Below, one piece after another: positions 33,533 through 41,008 of a DNA stretch of 41,008 bases; positions within the stretch are counted from its first letter, which is position 1; every line of letters begins with the position of its first letter. Origin of the DNA: Chitinophaga pinensis (GTDB lineage: Bacteria > Bacteroidota > Bacteroidia > Chitinophagales > Chitinophagaceae); the NCBI GenBank assembly GCA_945874755.1, contig CAMCHR010000013.1, positions 1-41,008 on the forward strand. Reading direction: 5' to 3'. Both the position numbers and the translations under genes were made by a program. Below the pieces are notes generated by a model. That model saw only the letters and a program-made list of their open reading frames with translations, searched no databases and was not told the origin of the DNA.

Positions 33533-36069
33533 TAAGTTGAATTAGAAAATGTCCTACTTCTATTGATTTTTAGATCCCTTAAAATGCCTGATTTTGGATT
33601 CACGGTGATGCTAAATGACCTATATATTCCAATTGGCATCACATTGATGGCCAATTGCCAACAATGCATTTCTCTGGTGATAAACATACTCAGTTGTTGT
33701 ACAGAAAATTTAGATAAGTCTACATAGCTATTTCCACCAACTTTCCATTTCGGAGATATACTAAAGTCGCCTGTTAAATTCAATGATGAGAAAGTTTGTA
33801 ATTTGAACCCAGAATAATCAGGTTTCATTGTTTTAGAAAACTGAAAAGAATAGGACAAGCTTAAAGTCCATGGGGTATTAAAATCTGTAAATTCGGCAGG
33901 ATTAGCTTTTACGTACATTAACTGTCTTTGTTGTTCATCTGGTGTCATAAATGGGTCTAGAGGAATTGTTTTTTTTGCATCTTTGTCCTTGTCTTTTGGC
34001 TTACTTGCAAATGAGGTTGAAAAAGAGACACCACCATTCGTGATACTTCCAAATTTTAAACGTGAAGGATCAATTGCTAATTTATTCACCCTAAATCCTT
34101 TATTATCAGTTTCATAAGGATCTAAACTAAAGGATGTTGTAATATTTAATTTTTCAAATAAGGTCGTTCTAACATAGAAGCTAAAACCGCCCAACGCAAA
34201 ACTATCTGCTAAAAAATTATAACTTGAATTAAACCCAAAACCTTCAATTAATTTAAATTTCTTAAATGCATCGGCACTCGTGTCTTGTTTATCTTTTACT
34301 TTCATCTCTAAGAAATTATCAACACCAAATCCCATGCCCCCAAATTGACCTTCACTAAATGCGCCTCCTAAGCCGTTACCATCATATTTTGAAAAACGAT
34401 AAGTTCTTCCACTTGTATCAATTTTTGTACTATAGTGATAGGACTTAGCCATATCTGGCTTATAGTTAATTGAAACAGATGGTCTAATTTCATGTCGAAT
34501 CGCTTTCAAATTTCCTCGTTTAAATTTATAGGTTCCAAAAATTCTGGTGGCCGTACCTAATCCAAAACTCATCTGTGTAGCTCTATAAAAACCTCTATTA
34601 ATAGTGGTATCTACTTTATTTAATTGACTATTCCAAGATTTGATATTTTGTTGTCCAAACCATTTTTCTTCCAAAGAGATAGATGGAGATATTGTAATTG
34701 GTCCTAATGAAGGAAGCGATAAAGTAATTGGGATACTATGATTTGCACCCCATTGCATGGTATCTAAAATTCTTCGAAAACTAAAGGCAGAATCGAAAAA
34801 AGATAATTGATTTTGCATACTTCCATTATACCCAATACCTATTTTTTCGTACCATTTTCCTGCTCCAACTTGGTCTTTTGACTGAAAAGGATATATTGTT
34901 AAAGCATTAAAATTGATATTAGGTAAACTCATATTTACCAATCCAAGGTTATTGTTTTGATTATGCGTTAAATTAACAGATAGATTATACTTATGATTCC
35001 ATGACTTACTGTAAGAAACGGATGAACTTATTTGATTCTGGAAATTTTGTGTCGCATTGTTTAATAAGTTTCTATTGTACTTTGTACTACCAAAATTGAC
35101 ATTGGCTGAAAAACTAGTCCCTGGCCTTGCTTTAGCATCCATTGAATGTGACCAGTTTAACATAAAAGTTCTGCCACCTGTAAATTCATCCACAATACTA
35201 TTGTTTCTATTTAGTGTTCTTGTGTTTTGTAAACTTAAATTAAAGTTGCCTAGGTATTTATATCTTAGAATGTACTTACTATTCATATTAATATTCCAAC
35301 CACCATAGGAATAAATATTGGCTCTAACTGTGGCATCTACATGTTCATTGATGACCTTATAATAACCTATCCCTTCAAATCCTAGTCCAAAGTCCTCACT
35401 AGATGTAAAAGCTGGCGCCATTAATCCTGAATGACCTCCAGACTTATTTAAAGGAAAAATTCCAAATGGAATACCAATTGGCATGGGCACGCCCTCGAAT
35501 TCTGGAAATGCTGGTCCTGATACCCCAATTTTATTGGTGACAATTTTTAGTTTATTGGTTCTAAATGCAAAATGTGGCTCATCTAAATTACATGTGGTAA
35601 ATCGCGCTTTCCAGGCAAAAGCATCTGTTGGATTTACTTTTTTCATGATGGCTGATTGAACAAAAATTTCACCTTGTTGAAAATTACTGTTTTTAGTAAC
35701 CCCTTTCCCCGATTTCAGATTATAAAATATTGAATCGTTGATTGAATTCAAATCGGCCTCATTAAATTTTGGTTTACTTTGTAATTTACCAGAAGTATCC
35801 TTTGCTCCGTAGGCAGTAATATTTTGTGTTTCTTGGTCAAATATGATCTTTCCAGCTTCAAGTTGAGCCGTTTTATAGGTTGTTTTAGCATTGCCGTACA
35901 AAAAGAAAGTCTTTGATTTTAAAAGCATTACCCCAGAATCTGCTGCATTATAATTTATAACAGCATCTACACTATCTTTAGAAAATTGGATCTTTTTCTT
36001 AGATAAAGAATCTGTTTGAGCGTATATACTTGAATGAATACTAGAAATTATTATCGTTAAAATGAGCAT
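33529..36069 (-). CDS. lptD: LPS assembly outer-membrane protein LptD
   Basis: An 846-residue outer-membrane protein. After the signal peptide (MLILTIIISSIHSSIYAQ) comes an OstA-like beta-jellyroll with KTFFLYGNAKTTYKTAQLEAGKI, then the LptD barrel with the conserved GIPFGIFPLNKSGGHSGLMAP segment and many amphipathic strands to the end. With LptE it inserts lipopolysaccharide into the outer leaflet. The start at 36069 was chosen because a -7 promoter box at 36129-36136 makes an ATG at 36147 untranscribed; that longer frame also has no proper signal peptide. The OstA-like, MlaD-like and amidase genes lie in the opposite direction next door. Confidence 0.9.
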   Translation of the reverse strand: MLILTIIISSIHSSIYAQTDSLSKKKIQFSKDSVDAVINYNAADSGVMLLKSKTFFLYGNAKTTYKTAQLEAGKIIFDQETQNITAYGAKDTSGKLQSKPKFNEADLNSINDSIFYNLKSGKGVTKNSNFQQGEIFVQSAIMKKVNPTDAFAWKARFTTCNLDEPHFAFRTNKLKIVTNKIGVSGPAFPEFEGVPMPIGIPFGIFPLNKSGGHSGLMAPAFTSSEDFGLGFEGIGYYKVINEHVDATVRANIYSYGGWNINMNSKYILRYKYLGNFNLSLQNTRTLNRNNSIVDEFTGGRTFMLNWSHSMDAKARPGTSFSANVNFGSTKYNRNLLNNATQNFQNQISSSVSYSKSWNHKYNLSVNLTHNQNNNLGLVNMSLPNINFNALTIYPFQSKDQVGAGKWYEKIGIGYNGSMQNQLSFFDSAFSFRRILDTMQWGANHSIPITLSLPSLGPITISPSISLEEKWFGQQNIKSWNSQLNKVDTTINRGFYRATQMSFGLGTATRIFGTYKFKRGNLKAIRHEIRPSVSINYKPDMAKSYHYSTKIDTSGRTYRFSKYDGNGLGGAFSEGQFGGMGFGVDNFLEMKVKDKQDTSADAFKKFKLIEGFGFNSSYNFLADSFALGGFSFYVRTTLFEKLNITTSFSLDPYETDNKGFRVNKLAIDPSRLKFGSITNGGVSFSTSFASKPKDKDKDAKKTIPLDPFMTPDEQQRQLMYVKANPAEFTDFNTPWTLSLSYSFQFSKTMKPDYSGFKLQTFSSLNLTGDFSISPKWKVGGNSYVDLSKFSVQQLSMFITREMHCWQLAINVMPIGIYRSFSITVNPKSGILRDLKINRSRTFSNSTY

Positions 36070-36128
36070 TTTAACAATAGAAAGGGTGTTTTTTACGTTA
36101 TTTTTATATCCTGCTAGGTTCACTCCTG

Positions 36129-36136
36129 CAAAAATA
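36129..36136 (-). promoter_or_regulatory. -7 promoter element of lptD
   Basis: TATTTTTG on the minus strand fits TAnnTTTG. Transcription would begin near 36123, about 54 nt before ATG 36069, so the farther ATG at 36147 is not on the message. Confidence 0.5.
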
Positions 36137-36163
36137 AAGTAAAACAATGTTAAGGAACTGATT

Positions 36164-37102
36164 ATGAAGCAAAATAGAATGATTTTAGCATTTAGTTTTA
36201 GTCTAATTACCCTTTTTAGTAGTCTTGGGCTAAGTCTACAGGCCCAAAGCCCAGCAAAATCATTAAAACGTATCGTGATTGACCCAGGTCATGGAGGTAC
36301 AGATATTGGTTCAAAAGGTAAATATTCCACTGAAGCAGCAGTTTCACTATCAATAGCCTTAAAATTAGAGGAATTCATCAAGCAAGCGATGCCAGATGTA
36401 GAAGTGGTCATGACAAGAACCACCGATATCTATCATTCAGTGGTGGAGAAAGCTAAAATCGCCAATGCTGCCAAGGGGGACTTATTTGTTTGTATCCATA
36501 CCAATGCAGCTAGAGGGAAAGCAGTTAGAGAAGTGGTTGGTTACACTAAAAAAACCTATTACGTAAAGAAAAAGGGTAAAAAAAGAAAAGTGACGAGAGA
36601 TGTACCTATTTATAAAACCACCTATACTCCTAGCACTGCCATAGGTACAGAAACATATATCTACAATATTGGCAAGTCAGAACTTAGAAAAGAAGTGGCA
36701 AGTGAAATGGTAGATGAGGTGGTAGAGCAATTAGATTCTGTTTCTTTGAAACAAATTAAAGAATACGAATCAGAAATTGATCCCACTAAAAAAATGATGG
36801 CAAGTATCTTGGCACAACAATATTTTCAAAGAGCTGCAAGTTTGGCTTTAACCATCGAAGAAGAATTTAAAGCTTCTGGAAGGGTAAGTAGAGAGGCTAA
36901 ACAAAGACCTACCGGTATTTGGGTATTACAAGCAGTTGCCATGCCTGCTGTGTTAATTGAGACTGGTTTTATTTCCAATCCAGAGGAGGAGGAGTACTTA
37001 AACAGTGAAATAGGCCAAAACGAACTCTGTGAGGCTATTACCAAGGCACTACAACGGTATAAAAATTCTTTAGAGAATCAACAAAAAGCGAATGCGAATT
37101 AG
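36164..37102 (+). CDS. N-acetylmuramoyl-L-alanine amidase (Amidase_3)
   Basis: A 312-residue zinc amidase that cleaves the bond between N-acetylmuramic acid and the stem peptide. It has a signal peptide (ending near LSLQAQS) and a catalytic domain starting IVIDPGHGGTDIG, with the zinc His in PGHGG, another in CIHTNAA, and a Glu in LIETGFISNPEE. Between these lies a basic insertion (around residues 128-150, KKTYYVKKKGKKRKV) not seen in E. coli AmiC. It is exported and probably acts at septation or wall turnover. The MlaD-like gene follows by 46 nt, with its own promoter box. Confidence 0.93.
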   Translation: MKQNRMILAFSFSLITLFSSLGLSLQAQSPAKSLKRIVIDPGHGGTDIGSKGKYSTEAAVSLSIALKLEEFIKQAMPDVEVVMTRTTDIYHSVVEKAKIANAAKGDLFVCIHTNAARGKAVREVVGYTKKTYYVKKKGKKRKVTRDVPIYKTTYTPSTAIGTETYIYNIGKSELRKEVASEMVDEVVEQLDSVSLKQIKEYESEIDPTKKMMASILAQQYFQRAASLALTIEEEFKASGRVSREAKQRPTGIWVLQAVAMPAVLIETGFISNPEEEEYLNSEIGQNELCEAITKALQRYKNSLENQQKANAN

Positions 37103-37115
37103 GCTAATTTTTAGC

Positions 37116-37123
37116 TAATTTTG
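37116..37123 (+). promoter_or_regulatory. -7 promoter element of the MlaD-like gene
   Basis: TAATTTTG fits TAnnTTTG and lies 25 nt before ATG 37149. A small GCTAA/TTAGC hairpin directly precedes it at 37103-37115 and might attenuate read-through from the amidase gene. Confidence 0.5.
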
Positions 37124-37148
37124 TACCCAACTCAAGTAATTGAATGTT

Positions 37149-38153
37149 ATGCGTGTATCAAATGAAACTAAAGTAGGTGCTTTAACTGTAATCGCAGTCT
37201 TCTTAATCATATTTGGATTCAATTTCCTGAAAGGAAAAACGTTTTTTAAATCTGGTACTTTTGTATATGCAAAATATGCAGATACAAAGGGATTGATTGT
37301 GTCTAATCCAGTTTTTGTAAATGGCTTTCAGGTGGGAACAGTTTTTGAAATAGAAAACATAAATGACAATTTATCAGAATTAGTTGTTTGTATTAAGTTG
37401 AATCAGTTGTACAAAATTCCAAAGAATTCCATTGCCACTATACAAGAGAATCCCTTAGGAACCAACGCGATTAATATTATACCAGGTAAAAGTACTAGCA
37501 TGATTATGAGTGGGGATACCATTCAGTCTGCCCCTGCAACGAGTTTATTGGGTGACTTAATGAATGAGTTGTCCCCGGTTGGAGAACAGATTAAAAATAC
37601 CATTACCGCTTTGGAGCAAGTATTAGGAAATATCAATAAAACATTAGATGATGGGAATAGACAAAATTTTAAAGTGATACTTGAAAATCTTTCTGCAACT
37701 ACTATTAATTTAAATAAATCTATACAGTCTATTGAAGGGATGGTGGATCAACAAAATGGATCTATTGCTAAAACAGCAGATAATTTAAACTTGTTTACTG
37801 CCAATTTGAATCAGAACAATCAAAAGATTTCCAATATATTGTCGAATTTAGATAGCACCACTAAATCTATCAATGATGCTGATTTGTATACAACGATTAA
37901 GACCATACAATCAACCTTGATTGCTTTAAATACAACAATCAACCAATTAAACAATGGCAATGGGACTGCATCTAAGTTGTTGAATGACCCAGCTATGTAT
38001 ACACAACTACAAAGTACTGTCAAAAGCGTCAATACCTTGGTAGATGACATTAAAGTACATCCTAAGCGCTATATCAACATATCTGTATTTGGCAAAAAGG
38101 ATAAAAGAACACCTTTGACTAAACCATTATCGGATACATTGGATCATGAATAA
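37149..38153 (+). CDS. MlaD/MCE domain lipid transport protein
   Basis: A 334-residue protein with one N-terminal membrane helix (about residues 10-28, starting at VGALTVIAVFLIIFGFNFL) and an MCE domain (about 40-115) with GLIVSNPVFVNGFQVGTV. The rest is a long helical region with Asn/Thr-rich heptads (LNQNNQKISNIL, LNTTINQLNNGNGT) that probably forms a coiled coil in the periplasm. MCE proteins form hexameric rings that pass phospholipids between the two membranes. The ABC partner genes mlaE and mlaF are not nearby. I chose the ATG at 37149 over a TTG at 37140. The OstA-like gene overlaps its end by 8 nt. Confidence 0.9.
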   Translation: MRVSNETKVGALTVIAVFLIIFGFNFLKGKTFFKSGTFVYAKYADTKGLIVSNPVFVNGFQVGTVFEIENINDNLSELVVCIKLNQLYKIPKNSIATIQENPLGTNAINIIPGKSTSMIMSGDTIQSAPATSLLGDLMNELSPVGEQIKNTITALEQVLGNINKTLDDGNRQNFKVILENLSATTINLNKSIQSIEGMVDQQNGSIAKTADNLNLFTANLNQNNQKISNILSNLDSTTKSINDADLYTTIKTIQSTLIALNTTINQLNNGNGTASKLLNDPAMYTQLQSTVKSVNTLVDDIKVHPKRYINISVFGKKDKRTPLTKPLSDTLDHE

Positions 38154-39750
38154 ATATGTGCGTTATATCATATTCTGTTTTAGCATACTTGCATCAATTC
38201 CTGCCATTTGTCAAGATACCACAACAGTCGCCAAAAACAGTGGGAAATTAATTGAGTTTTTGTCTGCAGAATCTTACAATATCAAAAAACAAGATAGCGT
38301 TGATTATTTAATCCTTGTTGGACATGTGATAATTAAACAAGGTAACACTTTGTTATTTGGAGATAGCATTATTGTAAATACCACAAAAAATAGTTTAGAA
38401 GGCTTTGGCAAAGTACATATCAATGATGCGGACTCTGTCCATACCTATGCTGATTATTTAATCTACGATGGCAATACAAAGAAAGCCAAATTAAGAAAGC
38501 ATGTAAAATTAACAGATGGTCGTGGTACCTTAACCACTGATTCATTGGATTATGATGTTTCGATAAAAATAGGTGTATATAAAAAAGGCGGGAAATTAGT
38601 TCGTAATAAAACAATTTTAAAAAGTACAGAAGGTGTTTATTATGGCATTACAAGAGATGTGCTATTTAGAAATAAAGTGTCTTTAATTGATCCTGAAAAT
38701 AGCATCTTCACAGACACATTAGAATACAATACTTTTTCGCAATTGGCTAATTTTATAAGCCCCACCAAAATTATTAGTGGTTCAAGAATTATCAAAACAA
38801 AGAATGGCAATTACAATCTAGGAACAAGAAAAGGATTTCTGTATGAAAGATCTTCCATTGATGATAGTACTTATTTTTTTATTGCGGACGATATGGCCAT
38901 TGACGACTCACTTGGATTAGGGGAATTTAGAGGCAATGCATTGTATAAATCTAAGGATAGTTTAAGTTTTGATTTATTAGCAAATAATATTAAAACCAAT
39001 CGTAAAAAGGATATTTTATTGGCTACAGAATTACCGATCCTAATGATCAAACAACCTAATGACACTTTGTATGTAAGTGCTGATACCTTGTATAGTGGCA
39101 GATTGAGTGATCTAACAAGAAAAATACCAAAAGTACGTGCTAAAGATGAAGTACTTCAGGATTCTAGTTTGAATAAATATTTCGAAGCTTTTCATCATGT
39201 GAAAATTTATTCTGATTCTATGCAAGGTCTTGCAGATAGTTTATTTTATAGTCTTGCTGACTCTACCATACGTCTACATAATCAACCCATACTTTGGGTG
39301 AATGAAAATCAAATTACGGGTGACACTATCTATATGCATTTAAATAATAAAAAGGCAGAACAACTAAGAATTTTAAACAATGCAATGGCCATTAGTCCTG
39401 TTGATAGTACAGATTATTTTAATCAACTAAAAGGGAATACGATTATAGTAGATTTTATGGAAGGCAAGATACACCAAATGCAAACTAAGGGCAGTGCAGA
39501 AAATATATATTTTGCAACCGACTATGAAGAAAAATTTATTGGTGTCAATCAATCTAATGCACAAATTATTACAATCAACTTCGAGAATGATGAACCAGTG
39601 AAAATTGTATTCATCAATCAATTAACAGGCAAAATGACCCCCTTATTTGATGTCCCTAAATCGGAGTTAAAATTGAATAACTTTAACTGGCTAATTGATC
39701 AAAAACCAATGTCAAAATTTGATCTCCTCTCTCCAAAAGGCAAAAAATAA
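38146..39750 (+). CDS. OstA/LptA-like periplasmic protein
   Basis: A 534-residue protein with a signal peptide (ending near SIPAICQ) followed by OstA-type repeats: LVGHVIIKQGNTLLFGDSI, ADYLIYDGNTKKAKLRKHV, DTLEYNT and later LADSLFYSLADSTIRLHNQPILW. These are the strands of a beta-jellyroll like LptA and the N-terminal part of LptD, here repeated over most of the chain. LptA bridges lipopolysaccharide from the inner to the outer membrane. It is about three times longer than E. coli LptA (around 185 residues), as is seen in Bacteroidota. It is translationally coupled to the MlaD-like gene (8-nt overlap) and lies near divergent lptD. Confidence 0.88.
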   Translation: MNKYVRYIIFCFSILASIPAICQDTTTVAKNSGKLIEFLSAESYNIKKQDSVDYLILVGHVIIKQGNTLLFGDSIIVNTTKNSLEGFGKVHINDADSVHTYADYLIYDGNTKKAKLRKHVKLTDGRGTLTTDSLDYDVSIKIGVYKKGGKLVRNKTILKSTEGVYYGITRDVLFRNKVSLIDPENSIFTDTLEYNTFSQLANFISPTKIISGSRIIKTKNGNYNLGTRKGFLYERSSIDDSTYFFIADDMAIDDSLGLGEFRGNALYKSKDSLSFDLLANNIKTNRKKDILLATELPILMIKQPNDTLYVSADTLYSGRLSDLTRKIPKVRAKDEVLQDSSLNKYFEAFHHVKIYSDSMQGLADSLFYSLADSTIRLHNQPILWVNENQITGDTIYMHLNNKKAEQLRILNNAMAISPVDSTDYFNQLKGNTIIVDFMEGKIHQMQTKGSAENIYFATDYEEKFIGVNQSNAQIITINFENDEPVKIVFINQLTGKMTPLFDVPKSELKLNNFNWLIDQKPMSKFDLLSPKGKK

Positions 39751-39792
39751 TTTAGATACCCATTATTTACAGTGATCAATCCTTATTAAAAA

Positions 39793-40882
39793 TTAGGAAG
39801 CGTCTGATTTTTCAAACATAAGAAAAGCTTTTATAAAGCCATCTATCTCACCATCCATCACAGGCCCCACATTTCCTACTTCAAAATCTGTTCGGTGGTC
39901 TTTAATCATTTTATAAGGATGAAATACATAAGAGCGAATTTGACTACCCCATTCTATTTTCTTCTTGTTGGCATTGGATGCATTTAAGGCTTCTTGCTTT
40001 TTTCGCATTTCGGCCTCATACAATCTACTCTTTAACATCTTCATTGCAATTTCTCTGTTCTCCCCTTGCGTTCTTGATTGCTGACATTCCACAATGATGC
40101 CAGATGCATGTTTTAATCGAACAGCCGTTTCTACTTTATTGACGTTCTGTCCACCCTTTCCACCACTTCGGTAAAACTCCCATTCAATGTCTGCAGGATT
40201 GACAATGATTTCGATGGTGTCATCAATTAAAGGGTATACGTATACAGATGCAAAGCTCGTGTGACGTCTTGCATTGCTATCAAATGGTGAAATTCTTACT
40301 AAACGATGCACGCCTGATTCTGCTTTTAAAAAACCAAACGCAAAAGGACCATCAAACTGAATGGTGGCGGATTTTATTCCTGCACCATCTCCTTCTTGAT
40401 AATCTAAAGAATGGACTGTCCAGCCTTGCTTTTCTCCATACATGGTATACATCCTTAAAAGCATTTCTGCCCAATCCTGACTCTCTGTGCCACCTGCACC
40501 TGGATTGATTTGTAAGATGGCAGGTAATTCGTCTTCGGGTTGATTGAGTGTGCTTTTAAACTCTGCCTCTTCAATGGCAACTAGGGCAATATCATAAGCA
40601 GTTTTTGTTTCTTCTTCTGTGGCATCGCTGGCTTTCCAAAATTCAAAAAGTACCACAAAATCTTCGACACTTGTCTCCACATGCTGATATAAGCCTGCCC
40701 AATATTCGTTTAATTTAATCTCCTTCATCGTGGCGGTTGCACGCTTGTTATCATCCCAAAAACCTGGAGATAAAGAAAGTTGTTTGTCTAAATGTATTTT
40801 TTGTAAACGGTTTTCAACGTCAAAGAAACCTCCTCAGGACACTCACTTGGTCCTTCATACGCTTAATCTGTTCAATCGTCAT
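39793..40882 (-). CDS. prfB: peptide chain release factor 2, with programmed +1 frameshift
   Basis: A 362-residue RF2 made by +1 frameshifting. The first frame runs from ATG 40882 (MTIEQIKRMKDQVSVLRRFL) to an in-frame TGA at codon 21; skipping one base within CTTTGAC gives DVENRLQKIH and the remaining chain. Family motifs are the recognition tripeptide SPF in VRISPFDSN and the catalytic GGQ in SGGKGGQNVNKVE. RF2 ends translation at UGA and UAA. The frameshift makes its own synthesis depend on its level. A gene call starting at 40728 would miss the N-terminal ~50 residues. rnpB lies directly upstream on the same strand. Confidence 0.97.
40819..40834 (-). promoter_or_regulatory. prfB programmed frameshift site
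   Basis: The minus-strand sequence reads AGGAGG, TTT, CTTTGAC: an internal Shine-Dalgarno-like element, a 3-nt spacer and the slippery CTT before the TGA stop and C. This is the canonical RF2 autoregulatory site. Confidence 0.97.
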
Positions 40883-40910
40883 ATGAATATATTTTTTTGT
40901 TCAATTAAAA

Positions 40911-41008
40911 AAGTAACTACAAACCTCATAAGCCGGATTCTGTTTCTAAACTATCATTTATCTAGCCTTAACATTACTGCTAAAGTCTTGCTGCCTACCC
41001 TGGGACTC
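40911..41008 (-). ncRNA. rnpB: RNase P RNA, 3' end only
   Basis: On the minus strand the sequence contains GGGTAGGCAGCAAGAC, CTAGATAAATGAT and ACAGAATCCGGCTTATGA, which align in order with the conserved 3' region of bacterial RNase P RNA (in E. coli GGGTAGGCTGCTTGAG, CTAGATGAATGAC, ACAGAACCCGGCTTAT). The gene continues past the window edge. The 3' boundary is approximate; a T-run at 40910-40905 on that strand probably terminates it. Confidence 0.9.

Overview
The window looks like core chromosome of a low-GC Bacteroidota, most likely family Chitinophagaceae (inference). The support is: promoters of the Bacteroidota type (TTTG or TTG, about 20 nt, then TAnnTTTG) before several genes; almost no Shine-Dalgarno sequences at starts; the envelope gene set (LptD, OstA-like, MlaD-type, HU-CCDC81-type); YtxJ, which belongs to bacillithiol systems; and tRNAs without an encoded CCA. 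I see no phage, transposon, CRISPR array, plasmid gene or biosynthetic cluster. Nearly all of it is ordinary housekeeping.

Layout. 1-2097: 5' end of a nucleoside-recognition membrane protein (-), then ychF and a glutaminyl cyclase lipoprotein (+). 2166-8461: minus-strand envelope operon of a large TPR protein, a plug-less outer-membrane barrel, a membrane-tethered HU-CCDC81-like protein and a zinc-ribbon methyltransferase. 8582-11748: plus-strand thioesterase, CinA and a 2-oxoacid dehydrogenase E2, closed by a strong terminator. 11830-17070 (-): S9 peptidase, EamA transporter, GT2 glycosyltransferase, DEDDh exonuclease. 17177-17503 (+): YtxJ. 17487-25262 (-): topoisomerase IV operon parE, DUF1835, cupin, parC, cvfB, thiolase. 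25361-27118 (+): YkgJ-type cysteine cluster protein and NamZ-type muramidase. 27132-31722: THUMP methyltransferase (-), FkbM methyltransferase (+), tRNA-Val (-), two small minus-strand genes, a frameshifted tcdA (+) and tRNA-Arg (+). 31723-32115 is the only long gene-free stretch; it holds a terminator, palindromes and a 59-bp tandem repeat. 32116-33532 (+): ung and an acyltransferase. 33529-39750: lptD (-) divergent from amidase, MlaD-like and OstA-like genes (+). 39793-40882 (-): prfB with its programmed +1 frameshift. 40911-41008 (-): 3' end of rnpB.

The most notable points are the prfB recoding site with a full AGGAGG in a phylum that rarely uses Shine-Dalgarno, the 2-nt insertion that breaks tcdA, the hairpin-bearing 59-bp repeat whose stem pairs fully only in a minus-strand RNA, a perfect 9-bp inverted repeat between the divergent parE and ykgJ promoters, and the HU-CCDC81-like gene inside an envelope operon. 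No convincing novel multi-gene system was found. The two best candidates for undescribed biology are the TPR/barrel/HU operon and the link of DUF1835 to topoisomerase IV.
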